Below the pieces are notes generated by a model. It did not search any database. It was not told the DNA's origin and saw only the letters and a list, made by a program, of their open reading frames with translations. Of a stretch of DNA of 64,000 nt, positions 12,108 through 24,389 are shown in pieces. The number at the start of each line of letters is the position of its first letter. Positions within the stretch are counted from its first letter, which is position 1. The position numbers and the translations under genes were made by a program. Source of the DNA: Anthostomella pinea (Eukaryota > Ascomycota > Sordariomycetes > Xylariales > Xylariaceae); assembly GCA_963556695.1 (NCBI GenBank), contig CAUWAG010000020.1, forward strand, positions 2,356,001 to 2,420,000. Direction: 5' to 3'.

Positions 12108-13718
12108 TCAACCGAGAGCCTGGCCAATAACTTCGTTGTTCCGCCGCGACGGCGGCGGCGACAGGCCCATCAACGCCTCGTCGTCGCCGGAAGACAGCCG
12201 CGGCGGTATCGAAGACGACGAATAGATGCGCGAGTGGCCGTTTGAGTGGGGACACGAGCCCGTAGGCGACGCCTCGACGCCGCCGCCCTGTTGCTGCCAC
12301 GCCTCAGTGTAGCTGCGCATGCTACTGCTCCTCGAGCCCCACGTCCGACTGTGGGTGCGCGCGTTCGGCGACGAGTTCGGTGGCGATTTGTAAAGGCGCG
12401 ATGGGTGCCGTTTTGGGGACGGCTGCACTACGAAGGGGTCGTCGCCGGGTACCGTCTCGTCGGTGAGTCCGGACCGCGCGTTAGGGGCGAGCGCCAGCAC
12501 GGCCGGCTCGGGACGGGGGAGGTCCATGCTGTACTTTCTTCCGCTGCTGTTGATAAACGACCGTGGCGACGTCGCCAAGGCCGCTTCTAGCGATATCCGA
12601 CCGGCTCCATTGTGCTGGTACTGGATCACGCTGGGAGCTCGCTTCAAAGACAAAGTCGAGATGTTCGGCGTGTGCATTGGCCGCCTCGTAAAAATATCTG
12701 CCGGGTCTAGGCCTGACTGTCTCTTCTCCTTGGTTGATGTGCGCCGGTTGGGCCTCTTCCATGTTTCGATTTCCTCGTCGCCAATGGGTGTTATGCCTCG
12801 ATTGAAAAGCGAAATGCGGCGATGCCGGCGCCGCACGCAGAGGTAGGCCGCCACGACGATGAGGACGACGCCGATTACGCTGAATACGGTGCTGAGAACA
12901 ATCACTAGGGTATCGCTCATGGGACTTGCCTTTGAGCTGCTGTTGTTATCTGTTGTGGACATGGTGGGTGAGGAGGAAGATAATGTGCTACTAGTAAGCG
13001 TAGAGACCATTTCTGAGCTCCTATCAGCGGAAGTCGCTGTTGGGGTAGTAAGGAGACTCGTCGTGCTCATAAGAGTCTCGGGTATCATAACGGAAGAAGT
13101 CGTGGGGCTAGTCGTAAAGGCAACGGCAAGAGGCTCAGTCGTGGCTAATGAAGCACTATTCGTTATCGTCGTGGAAGTAGTAGAATGAACGAAAGTCGTT
13201 GTCTCAGATGGTGGTAGGGGAGTCGTCCCTGGTGTCGTCGTGGAGATCATCGAGATCATGCCAGCCGTAGAAGTTGATATTGAGGCAGTATCTTCCGGGT
13301 GACTCGACAGCGTAGGGGATTTCGCCAGGCCCGGTGTGCCTATACCTGCTGGAGACACGAGAGGAGTCTCTGTCTCTTTTGCTGCTGGTCCGTCCAGGGC
13401 ACTACTCGCGGGATCTGGTCGTTCAAGCTCCTCTCGCTTCAAGACATTCGGTAGATCTGAAGGTCCAGGTGGTTGTGGGTATGCCAACGGGTCTGTATAG
13501 CGAGGGTTAGTTTTCGAGGTCTGCATATTCACTCGTCTGTTATCGAATTCCAGTCTTCCCTTCGAGCTGTCCTCGCCGCGTGGGCATCTCCAGCTTCGCA
13601 CATGTTGGTTCCCAAGTATATCCCCATCTGGAGGACCATGCCGAAGTGGCAAATGTGAAGCTTTCATCACATCTAGGCATGCGACTCGGGCCATGGCCAT
13701 CGGAAATTTGATGGTCAA
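12108..13718 (-). CDS. Ser/Thr-rich single-pass membrane protein
   Basis: Single uninterrupted frame of 536 residues. Residues about 60-130 are Pro-rich. About 130-270 are very rich in Ser and Thr (mucin-like, probably heavily O-mannosylated). One strong transmembrane segment follows, containing VIVLSTVFSVIGVVLIVVAA, and directly after it the basic stop-transfer run CVRRRHRR. The remaining 230 residues are polar, low-complexity and Ser/Pro-rich, presumably cytoplasmic. This layout resembles fungal cell-wall sensors and Skg6/Axl2-like proteins in general form, but no named domain is recognised. No signal peptide is visible at the first ATG. The true N-terminus may be a separate upstream exon, or translation may begin at the internal ATG that starts MQTSKTNP. 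Orientation (outside N-terminus) is inferred from the basic flank. Confidence 0.7.
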   Translation of the reverse strand: MTIKFPMAMARVACLDVMKASHLPLRHGPPDGDILGNQHVRSWRCPRGEDSSKGRLEFDNRRVNMQTSKTNPRYTDPLAYPQPPGPSDLPNVLKREELERPDPASSALDGPAAKETETPLVSPAGIGTPGLAKSPTLSSHPEDTASISTSTAGMISMISTTTPGTTPLPPSETTTFVHSTTSTTITNSASLATTEPLAVAFTTSPTTSSVMIPETLMSTTSLLTTPTATSADRSSEMVSTLTSSTLSSSSPTMSTTDNNSSSKASPMSDTLVIVLSTVFSVIGVVLIVVAAYLCVRRRHRRISLFNRGITPIGDEEIETWKRPNRRTSTKEKRQSGLDPADIFTRRPMHTPNISTLSLKRAPSVIQYQHNGAGRISLEAALATSPRSFINSSGRKYSMDLPRPEPAVLALAPNARSGLTDETVPGDDPFVVQPSPKRHPSRLYKSPPNSSPNARTHSRTWGSRSSSMRSYTEAWQQQGGGVEASPTGSCPHSNGHSRIYSSSSIPPRLSSGDDEALMGLSPPPSRRNNEVIGQALG

Positions 13719-16700
13719 TCCTTTGTTCTTCCGCTTTCAACTCAAGTCGACACCATGGAAAACGGTTCCGTCACTCCATCCGTGGCCAGCCAAGATTGCA
13801 TTACAAAGAAACTCAACTCAAAGCACAACATAACAATGAACGGTAAGTGATGTGAACACTTGGGTGACTGACATTTTGAGAATCTGAGCTACCTAGCCAG
13901 GGGGGTGGGAGCTGCCGGCTTGGTATTGTCGTGGAGTACCTCCGGGCCGTCGATGACGATGAGAGGTATACAAGGGCTTTACCGAGTAGCCCAGGAGTGA
14001 AGACAGACTGAAACGAGCGACTGTGTATGCTGCGCATCTGACTCCTAGCCCCGCATCCATATAAGAGCAGATGCTCTATAAGGATGCACGTCGTGACGAG
14101 ACAAGAGAGGCGGCAGTCGAGTAGGTAGGTTTAGGACAGGGTTGGCAGATAGATATATAAACGTGCTGGACCGGATGGGGCGCGTGGAGGGGAACGGGGG
14201 CGGGAGCTTGAGGTTCCCGCTCGCTTCATGAAGAAGACATCGACCAGGTTGGCTACTACCCTGCTGCAGGCTGGGCTGGTTAACGAGCAGCAGATGTATG
14301 TACGTGATGCATGCGCGGTGTGGTCGAGTTGGCGAGGACCTGCAGGACGCAGGTAGGTCTATGTATATATCTATTCCAGCTTGAGCAAGCCTGCTGGTAT
14401 GGGTGGACCGACTGAGATAATAAGTACGAATGCGTGTGTGCCGGCGCGAGATATCAACGACGGAGCCGCGACAAGACGGTCTGATTCTGATGTGGGGTGG
14501 GCGCAAGGAGGGCGGGATGACTTGTTTCGAAACTGTCTAATGGCATTCGTCAAGACTTCGATTTCGGCGCCGATACCTATGGGTACACAGACAGATAAAA
14601 AGCTCTGCCGTGCCGGTCTTCTTCTTGGTTGCGAGCGATCGCTGCGGTGTGATGGAACATGGACCTGGCCTGGCAGTCCTGGTAGCCAGGGCCAGGGCCA
14701 GGGGTTCACGGGCGAAGGTGGTGCCCCTCGATAAAATGGAGATCCCCGGCAGGGTTGCATCCAGGCCGAGGCCCATGTCCCCCCGTTTCCTCGTGGGGAC
14801 GAACCACCGTACCTAGACCAACCTTGGTTATGTAGAGACAGGGGTTGACTGGAGAGAATCAGCGGTTGAGGTACACAAGAAAGGCTGCACTGTGTCGGCC
14901 CCAGTCGAATCGTACAGTATTTCCGTCAAATTCGCTTGAATGCGTGCATAGGTTGGCAGGTTGTATTCTTGTGATGATATCGCTATGGCCAGCAATCATA
15001 GCAAGTTGCAACGACAGCTCGAGCTTGGCACGGCCGTGGTCTCCAGGAACAGGCCCGGCTGTGCGGTGCCATGTGTTCGCGTTCGCGCGGCCCACGTGAG
15101 ACCTCTCCTGAGTCCTAGCGTGCCTGGTAAGCAGTAAGGTACAGTAGGGCAGCAGACTAGAACCAGGTACGCGACGCCCAATGGGCGAGGCCCGGCGAAT
15201 GAGAGCCGTGAAGTCAGCTTTCTCGGCTTCACTCCCACTTTCGATTCTCGTGGCGGGGTGAAGGTGTATCAAGGTAGGGGGTTAAACTGGGAACATCAAG
15301 ACGGTCTAGGGGCTAGCTGAGGGTTTAGACTTTGGACATGAGGGGTTGTGGCGAATCACGGCAGCAATGTCCTCCATGTCCTCCATGTCCTCCATGTCCT
15401 CCATATCGTCCATGCACTCTCATCTCCATCAACATGAAGTCTCTCGGCCGAAACATCACAAGGCCCGGTCTGGCGTCGTGTTAAAAAGACCTCGTCGGAG
15501 GGTGACCTGCAAGAGAAAGTGCACCTTTTACACGGAGAGTCTTTGTGTGGGGGCGGGCTTTCGTATGTACTGTAGGTCTTGTCACTCTGGTGAAGAACGC
15601 ATCGTGCCTAGTGGCATGCAACCACTCTGTCGAATCGATGACACGCAGCAGTATGCAGTTTGTATGCAGGTTGGTCCACCGAGATATCGGCCAAGCTGCC
15701 AAGATGGGCAAGGCAACCGGCCACCGGCTCAGAAGTCTGAAAAGGATGGAAGCCACATACGGCAGCGGATGTTATTTCAGTTGTTGGCTTGAGTTGCTCT
15801 CAGCCGGCCACGATCCCTCCTGTTCTTCGGGCATCAAATTCTGCAAGGGTAGAATTGCCTCATCAGCAAGGTGCTTCCCAGACGCTTATGTTTCGGCATG
15901 TTGATGATATGAAACAATGGCAGCTATCGTGTGCAACCTCCATTGGGCCGCCTGTCGCAGTCCTTCTAGATTGCTAGCTGTCAGATCTGTCTTGGTGCCT
16001 ACCTGTCGAATCTGACTTGCGGCTGTTCGTTCCGAGGAACCAGCACTTTGGCTCCTGCGTGGAACGAGGCGGTGAAGCAAATCCAACCACGACCAACGCC
16101 GGCTGGTTTGAGTCATGGCGTTTGAAGGAGGCTCTGGAATGATTCGATTCCATCGTCAGCTCATTAATAATGAAAAGTCGACTAACCATGGCTACATGCA
16201 ATACGGCCGGTATCAGAATGTCTGGACGGATGCCACGATGCAATTACCTGGCGAGCGTCTTTGATAGTAGTGGCGGTGTGACCAGGTTAAGGTGTTAGTG
16301 ACAAAATAGTCATCCTCAGATCCAGCTAAGATAGCGCCGCTCCACGACGGCGGCAGCCTCGACTGATCTTCCTTGATCTTCCAAGCTCCCGTCGACTTGC
16401 AACGGCAAAGAACGGGTGCTCTAAATTAGCAATCGATGAGTCGGTGCACGAGGCACGTTCTGGCTTTGGTTGAGGTTCCCACGGGCGCCAACCATTCAAA
16501 TAAGCCGCCGTTTTCGGGTAGGATGCAACTCAAACGGGCGAGGAACATGGGACTATTGAAGTCGATGTTGCAATGTCCCGAGCTGCCATAATTCTGGAAA
16601 GTGAAGCAGACTTTGCCCGTCCTTGGTTCTGTCACCGTTGTGTCTAATTTCCTCGAAGCTGACCTTGGTGTTGACGACGAGGCCATTTCAACCCGGAGCC

Positions 16701-19700
16701 GAAGTCGATAATAAGCTGATCAGTGATCAGCAATCACTCAATCAACGACAATTGGGTCTCACAATCTTGAAACACACCACTACCGTATCGGAGGATTTCT
16801 GCGTCAGCTTGCAGCATTTGACTGGCTGGTCCAATGCCAGGTTCTTCCCAGCACTTGCTCGGCGGACGGCGATAAGATCAGGGGTGTCTTGTCAGACCGC
16901 ATGGTTGTTGGCTTCATGTTCACCACCATCTGGAAGCCAGCATTGGCTTGCGAGGTTGGAACACATGATCAATGAATTCCGAGATGGACTTTTGCCTCAC
17001 CGCGCTGAGGCTCATCATCAGCCGTCAGACCGGCAGACCGGTGTCCTGGACTATCAGAATTCACCTCTTATCTTCGCTTATTCCCGGGGATGTCACACCT
17101 CGAGATAAAGTGGTCTATCAACGTTCATCGGAGCATCGTGGATTGCTCCCTTCCTAGCTTCTCCCACGAGGTCGTGAACCACAAGACGTGGACATCATCG
17201 ACGAGTCTAAGCCTTCTAAAGGCCTATACCTCCGCGACGATAAGGGTCTCGCTACCACCGCACGTGGTTTCCAGAGCCGTGGAGCCGTGGGTAGACGATG
17301 CGAAATCCCCGGACGCCGTGACTTTCTCCTTACCCACCACATTACATACGTACTACGGGAGCCAGTTGACCTTTCATACAAGTAATCAGCGACGGAATTA
17401 CAAATCCGGCATCGTTGCGATACCATCACTGGAAGCCCAACGGTAAACTTATATCCGCTAGATTAGGATGCTGACATAAAGGCTGCCACATGACCTCGCA
17501 AATTAGGTACCGAAGCTTAGCGAATGCACGCCCGTGGCATAGCGATATTGAGAGGCGTCCAAGATTGCACCACGATACTCACCTTGGCTATCGGCCTCCA
17601 TCTCACCTTACCTACCGTACCTTACATAGATAAACTCGCGACCCAACGGCGCACAGTGCATGCGCTCGGTACAGACTATCTCACATGTAGGTAGCTGCAC
17701 ATCTCAAACATCGTAATTGTTATCAATCACGACTGCGATTCTACAGATCTCTGGTCTATCATGCACATTTCTCGGTGCAAGTCGTTTCCGGCCGCGAACA
17801 GCCAGGGACGGCGTCGAGCCAAAAATAGCGGCCATCCAGCTGTCTCTGAGAGCCGCCGACGCCCTCGCTTCAGCAGGTAGTAATAAATATCGTATGCCGC
17901 CTGGCCCTGCGAGCATGCACGCACAGATGCTGCGCGTTGCAGCCACAACCTGCGGGGTTGAGGATCCCAGCGTTTAGATATCGAATTTCGAACCTGTGAC
18001 GATGTGTGTTGTACAGATATAGCATCGTAGATCTACCGTAGTCAAGAACGGATTTCGAAATGCATAGGCTTACATACCGCATCCCACATCCCCCAGTAAG
18101 CTGCCGCTGATGTGGCGGTCTCGACCTGTCAATGTGAGACAGCAAGCAGGTCACGAGAGATCCATGCGATCAGCCTCTCACTACCGAAACTCTAGCTTGA
18201 CCACTTGGGCATGAACTCTGACGATACTCGCCCTCATTAGGATTGGGTAGCGCGAGTCCAGCTCTCAGGCCACTATGGCGATGCTGCAAGAAAGCAGCAA
18301 AGCCTCCTATCACGCTGGATAACCATGATCCTTCGAGGCCGACTAGTAGATCGACCGGCGGACGATCAACGGGTAGACCTAAGATATCGTGGCTCTGTGT
18401 ACCTGGACCTGGCATAGAACGGGAAGACTATCGCCCGATGGAGCTTGAAGCTTCAGGCTTCAGCCCCCCTATATGAGAACTTGCGGTTTTACAGTTAGAC
18501 AGCGGGGTATAGTAACATGGTGGGTGCGCCATCCAATTCATCGTTCCATCCGGCCATCTTGCACACCGCCAGTCTCACCAACCTCGCAGAATGCATCGCA
18601 ACCTGCAAGGCCGTCTGTCATGCCCTGCATCTCGTCTGGATCACCGTTACTGAGGGTTTCCCTGCGTGCCTGGCTCTTTCAAACGAAATCGCTAGCCTGG
18701 CAGTGCCTGGCATATGCACGTAATATATCACGAACGACGGCCGAGGCTCTAAGCGCTGGCCCATCGAAACCCGCCCGCGTGATGCACAACCCCTCCACTC
18801 CTCCGCGGCTTACACGGGACGATGTGGAAGCCGGAGGCTGCCGACTACAGAACCGAACCAGCCCCCGACGGGGTAATACTCAGCTGAGAGCGGAATCTGC
18901 CCGCACCTGCGACTGCGCATCAGCATCGCTCGGATTGGGATTTGACGGCTATAAGCTCTTCCGTGGAGTCCATCGTGCTTGAGACGTTGGGTTATGACTT
19001 GCATGCAGCACTGCATACGACCACGAGTCGGCCGTCCGCCGCTCTGCCGACACCTTGCATTCTCAGCGCATGGATCATAGGTCATGGCGGACGACATTGA
19101 GAGGGAGCATGAAGAGCGCAGCAGTCACAAGTCAATCAACACGCCGCCTCCGATATAAGACTCCTCGAAGCCAGCTGCTCGGCACCGCAAAATGCATCCC
19201 TCTTGTCTCCAACCGGCATAGTGAGGCTCAAAGTTTTCTAACACCGCCTCCGGCATCGCCTGGGGGAAAACGGCCAACATCAGCTGAATTTGGGTCATGT
19301 ACCCGGCAGCCTATCAGCTCCACGGCATCATCGCATGGCCCATTGAGCCGGATAGAACCACTGGACGAGGCGCAACATCTCCAGTGAGATATCTACGCCA
19401 GACACCATCAGCTCTGGAACACAATGCTGTGCGACCATATACTCGCAAACAAGCACTCCTTTCTGCAGGGCTGACACCAATTACAGGTCACGTGAACAAC
19501 ATTCAGCTGGCATGGTTGAGGCATTGATCTTCAAGAACCTCGATGGAACATGAGGCTGCATTAGTGTCGTTCTGCTGCCCCTGATCTGGATGTTGGCATG
19601 ATAAAAGACGCATGGCTCAGCCACTTCGCAACCTACTACCCGTTGAGATCCCCTCCTATCGCGTCTGGTCATCACCGCCACCTCCACGCTGGCTTCACAT

Positions 19701-22568
19701 TGAAATCCGGTGCTCCGTTCTGCTCGGGATGTAGGGCACCACCGCAACAGCTGAATCAAGGGCCAGGTCACGGAAATCCCAATGATCACAGGTTCTACAA
19801 GCAAGGATTACACTGGCCAACTCCAGCTTGCTGGTCCCTGGCAGCGAGGACACGTTGTTCTGACTGCTCAGGGGTTCACGGTCATGGCCATCACACCACA
19901 ACACAACAGCCTTGGTTTTCAATGAGGCTTCGAAATGGCTCGGTAAATTTCAGCAAAGCACATTGTCACCATTCCCCAGTGGTAAGCTAGGCACAGCCAA
20001 ATTCGCTGAGCAGTCGACCACTACTCAATCATGCCATCGTCACCACGGCTATCGCTCTATCGCTTGGAATCCCCGGCAGATAGACCCCCACGCCATGACT
20101 TTCGCCAACCATGGATGAATCGAAATTCTCATCACAAGTAAATGAGCGCGGCTTCTCTTATATGTGTCTTATATGTGGTATGGGCCGCAAGATGCGCAAG
20201 TGAGGAAACACATGAGAGACATCGGAATATGAGATTATGATCACTTCACCGGTAGGTAAGTCCCATGTAACCGAATGCCCGGATTCGTTCGATAGTGGCT
20301 GGTTATCGCTATGTCGACTTCGATATACGTATAAAACAGGTATGATCCCTGGACTGCCTCATCCCCCTTCCTGTGACGACCGTAGTACGCCCGGTATTGG
20401 CCGGGTGGTCCCTTGGGGCTATGGTACATCTCATATGTCAAGAAGTAATATTATGGTCGTGAGCCAGGCTCTCTCGAAGGTTTCTGGAATCTGGACTAAG
20501 GTAGCGAACGCCGATCGTCTGGTCGAGTCATAGCGACGCTGGACGGATATTTAATACCATACTGCCGCTTCCCGGCTGCAACTGCAGCCCTGCTTGCTGC
20601 CAGGCCGTCGACTGCCGTGCCCAGGAAGCAAGAAGCAGCCAGGTACCGCCTCATCAGGGGGATGCCGGCAGCGCAGCATAATCACATTGGCAGGTCTTGG
20701 TACTCACCAGAAAGAGGCCTCGTGGCACTCCTATAGGTCTCTCGAACTTGGTTCTCTCGAAACACCGTAATCTCAGCAGCCAGGAAACGACGCAAGGGGC
20801 CAAGGGCCCTGTCCTATATAACCCGGAGAAATCGAAATCCGGAGATTTTTCTTGGTTCACGAAACATCCCGACGCGCACTCGACGTAACGTCTTGCGGTG
20901 CCTGTGACCCTCGTGTTTCCGTTTCGGGCATCCGCGTTGTTTTGGTATTCGCTTGGAGACGGCACACGGACCTCGATCGGCTGCTCTGCTATGAGCTACG
21001 GACTCTGATATAGCTGTCAGATTTCGTGGCCTGTAACATTGGACGAATTTCGCCACACAGGGCCTCGTGAGTCGTAATCTACCTGACTGTCTAACAGGTT
21101 CAACATGCTGGGATTTTGGGTATTGCCTAATTTCTCTCCCTCTATTCCAACTTCTCGGCCGAGAGCTCGCCGCGGCCGCGTTCGTGTCCCATGTTTCGAA
21201 TGATCAGAGGAATGATCAGCGATCCGAGAGTCATTAAACCTCCGGCCCAGCCCGCGCAGCACAGCCCGAGCCCAACCCCAAACCTCTACCCCGTCCGGGG
21301 ATATTGACAACGACCTCCCTCCTGGCAGCCAGACTAGAGCAGAAGCGGACTATCCAAGTCTTGGTCATTTCCGCAACAACCAACCAGCACGCAAACCGAT
21401 GACTCCGTGAACATCGAGGCACCGAAAAACCGGATTCGCGTTGGTAGGTACTCGTCGCTTTCTTATCAGGATTGTCAGAGTTGCCAGGTGATAGGCGGTC
21501 AGGCGGTGTATAAGGGCGCATATGCACACCACCTTTGCGGCCGCCGGAGACCCGTCGAGGTGGCTCTGGTACGGGTACCTACCTTGGGAAAAGAAGTCTA
21601 TTCGGTAGTTCTGGGTTCCGTTCTGGGTTCTAATGCATCGAAGGCGGTCTACTCGTGGCAGCGGCTCTTCGTGTCATTGGTGCGGAGTGTATTCCTATTC
21701 GGGAGGCGATTTCCTGTTCTGGAATGCGAAGACATCTCGTGGCTCGCCAATGGCCAACCAACCACTTCGTTGCTCAATTGGTAAGGGGCCAGAGGCCACG
21801 GCCCTGCCTTATCCATGTGGTTTATGTTCTGCTCCGCAGGGAATGGGGGCCGATATGTACTAGGTCCCAGACTTCACGCCGTCGGGTTTGCGCTAAGCTC
21901 GGGACTGGCGAGGTCTTGTGCTATCCAACAATTACATGCATCGGAGGTAGCTAGGGGAACGCACAGAGTCTCGTACTTGTGCTTGACTCGGAGCGAAGCC
22001 TTTCCGTGAACCCCCTATCGAACAGTGAGTCTGATGCGATCTGTGGGAGGCCGTCGTCACGCTTCTCGACGGGAGCTGGAACCTCGAGATAAGTCACCTA
22101 CAGTAGGACGGCGTGGGCTGTCAATCCATCCGAAATTCCACCCAGAACGTTTCTCAGATCATGGATATAGGTCACCCCGGGCAAGGTTTCCTCGGCTGTA
22201 TCATAGAACGCTTCCAGTGTTGGGACAAACTGCGCTATGGCGCCACATGGTTGATACAGTCACCACTCATGAGTCTCTGTCTCGCATACCTCCAATAACT
22301 CTTTAATATCGCTGATATATTCAGGTTACTATGAGTAAACGCCCGGACATATATAGCATTCATCTAATAAGGTCCTTTTAACACTCATTCCAGAGTGTTT
22401 ATCTCGGCCACGACAAACACACGTTCATTACTCGACGAGGGGCATATAGAGACTTTCGAGGGTTCAGTATATCAAATCGTGCACTTATAGGGCACATAAA
22501 ATACCCATTAGACATCAGTGGAGTAATCCCCCATCCATGTAATGATTACTGCTGATTTCAATCTCCCA
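13719..22568. other. Gene-poor 8.8-kb block
   Basis: Nearly 9 kb without a supportable gene. Base composition is near that of the rest of the window, so it is not an AT-rich isochore. Open frames up to about 170 codons occur (for example 16623-17108 plus and 18473-18982 plus), but none shows motifs, splice-linked partners or exon-like codon use. A fragment on the minus strand at 16426-16686 looks mildly protein-like but has no neighbours. It could be decayed genes, long regulatory DNA or unannotated non-coding transcripts. Confidence 0.4.
15367..15405. repeat. Tandem 9-bp repeat
   Basis: About four exact copies of the 9-bp unit ATGTCCTCC in a row, followed by a diverged copy (ATATCGTCC). It lies in a region with no supportable gene. 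Confidence 0.85.
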
Positions 22569-24389
22569 TCAAGACTTCCCACGGCCAGCTGTAGAATTAC
22601 CAGTCTTCTGAACCGAGAAGAACTTATACAGACCATGGCGAGGCCCTGCAGGCTGCTGCTCTGTCCTTTTTCGTTTCGGCGGTCTTGACGGTGTGCTCTG
22701 GTCACTGCGTCCCGGTGCTGCTGCCGACTCTGTTCTCTCGACTTCCGGTGCTTCGTCGCTGGAGTCATCGAGCACCAGCGGATCAGACTGGATCCCGTAG
22801 CCGCCGAGTCTCGTTCTCTCCATCGTCGTGGACAAGCCTGTGAGCCTGAGGGGTGGCGGTGCGCGCGAAGGTGTTGTTGGTGCTGGTTCCGGCTGTGATG
22901 ATGCAGTCGTTTGTGGCGATGAAGCCTGTGATGCCCCCTGCTGCTCTGCAGCACCGTTCTCCGTATCCTCCTTGTCCTGTATCTGCTTCTCAACCATATT
23001 TAACCACGCATCACCCCATTTATCACACAGCTTCTTGCCCACGCCCTTGACCTGCATCGTGTTCCGCGGCCGATCGCGCGCCATACCCTTCAGCGCCTCG
23101 TTACTCGCAACGGCGTAGAGCTCGAGGCTCTTCTGCCTGGCAACCCTCTCCCTGTGAGCTTTGAGGGCCTCGAGAAGTGGGTTCCTCGCGCTTGTGGCTC
23201 TGCCAGAACTCTGGGCGCCTGTTGTTTTTGGCTTCCAGCTTTTCGCTACCCTTTGGTATGGGTTACCGCGGGCGGCAGCGGTGTTGCTTGGAGCGATCCA
23301 CTCCACCAATGCTTCCTGCTCCTCGGCGTCGACTTCCAGCGACTGTTCAGAGTGTTCTAACTCGTGCCGATGGGTCTGGTCGTGATGTCCTTACAGGAAA
23401 TCTTTGGCTGCGATTACCTCAATGGTGTCACGATCACTCCCGGTGGACATGTGCCGTACTAGCAAGAGCTGGGTGCCCAGTCCCTGGACACCGTTGAACC
23501 AAGTATAGCGCTCAGCAAACAGAAGGGGCCCTGGTCTGGGGTCCATTGCGGCCCTTTTCGACTCGAGACGGTGGTAGAGCATGAAGCCAGCGTACGCATC
23601 AGAAGCAGCGTAAAGTCTTTGCTCCTTGATCAGACGCTTTCGGCTCCAGTCGCTACGCGCCACAGGGGCCTTCTTCAGGGGCAGTCCAAGATGGATCTTT
23701 ACTTGCTCAGCCAGGGCGCAAGACCCGGTAGTACATTTCCGCCATTGATCCTCCGAGTCGCCACCACCATACGTAACGAGGTTGTGCAGATGGCTCAGCT
23801 CAATGGCGCCTTGCGGCTTGAGCTCGAGGAACTCCCGCAGCCTCCTGAAATCCCCTATGACACTGGATCCGGCCTTGATGACGGAGGGGGACTCGATGAT
23901 TCTTCGCAACGACGGGGCGAGCGGGCTTGTCGCCGGGGTGAACGCCGAGATGGAAGAGAGCGATCTCATCTTCGCAAGCGAGCTGTATCAAGCTAAGTTT
24001 CTCCTGGAGCCGTTCATTCGATGGCGAAGACCTGTCCCAGCTGACCCATTCCATATCGAAGCCTAGGACTTTCTGCTCTAGGAACTTCCTGGCAAGCTTC
24101 TCCTGTCCGCTGTTGATGAAGCATACAGGACGGTGGGCTGTTGGCCCTCGGGCCCGTGGTAAAGCTCATAGCTCCACCAGTGCTTCTTATTGGAACCCTT
24201 TCTGGGATTCGGAGGCTCGAGGCTGAACGAGAGAGGCCATGTTGCCTCAGTCGCCGGCACGCGATCATCACCGGGCTCATCATCCAGGCACGATACGGGT
24301 GAAGATCGGGAAGACATATGACCCAGATTGTATGATCTCAAACAATGGGTTGGTTCTGGATCAGGTGGCCAGATAACTACGGCGCACAT
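22569..24389 (-). CDS. WRN-type 3'-5' exonuclease plus HRDC protein, frame broken twice
   Basis: DEDDy-type 3'-5' exonuclease related to the WRN exonuclease domain, followed by an HRDC (nucleic-acid binding) domain; likely nuclear. Seen in order: HWWSYELYHGPEGQ; exo I with VLGFDMEW; LQEKLSLIQLACEDEIALFH; exo II region DFRRLREFLELKPQGAIELS; exo III with YAASDAYAGFMLYHRLESKR. A 75-bp intron (23417-23343, GTAATC...AACAG, which removes an in-frame TAA) leads to the HRDC, with ALKAHRERVARQKSLELYAV and GVGKKLCDKWG, then a Ser/Pro-rich basic tail. The exo I segment (about 24110 to 23915) is in a different frame from both flanks. Comparison with the family suggests one base missing near 24100 and a net frame change near 23910. 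As given, translation stops at a TAG near 24078. The gene may be a recent pseudogene or the sequence may hold two indel errors. The exact start is uncertain. Confidence 0.72.

Noticed and set aside
16426..16686. 86-codon minus-strand frame with protein-like stretches
   Set aside because: No start context, no neighbouring exons and no known motif; at most a remnant.
18473..18982. 169-codon plus-strand frame
   Set aside because: Composition is irregular, there is no motif, and overlapping frames are of similar length.
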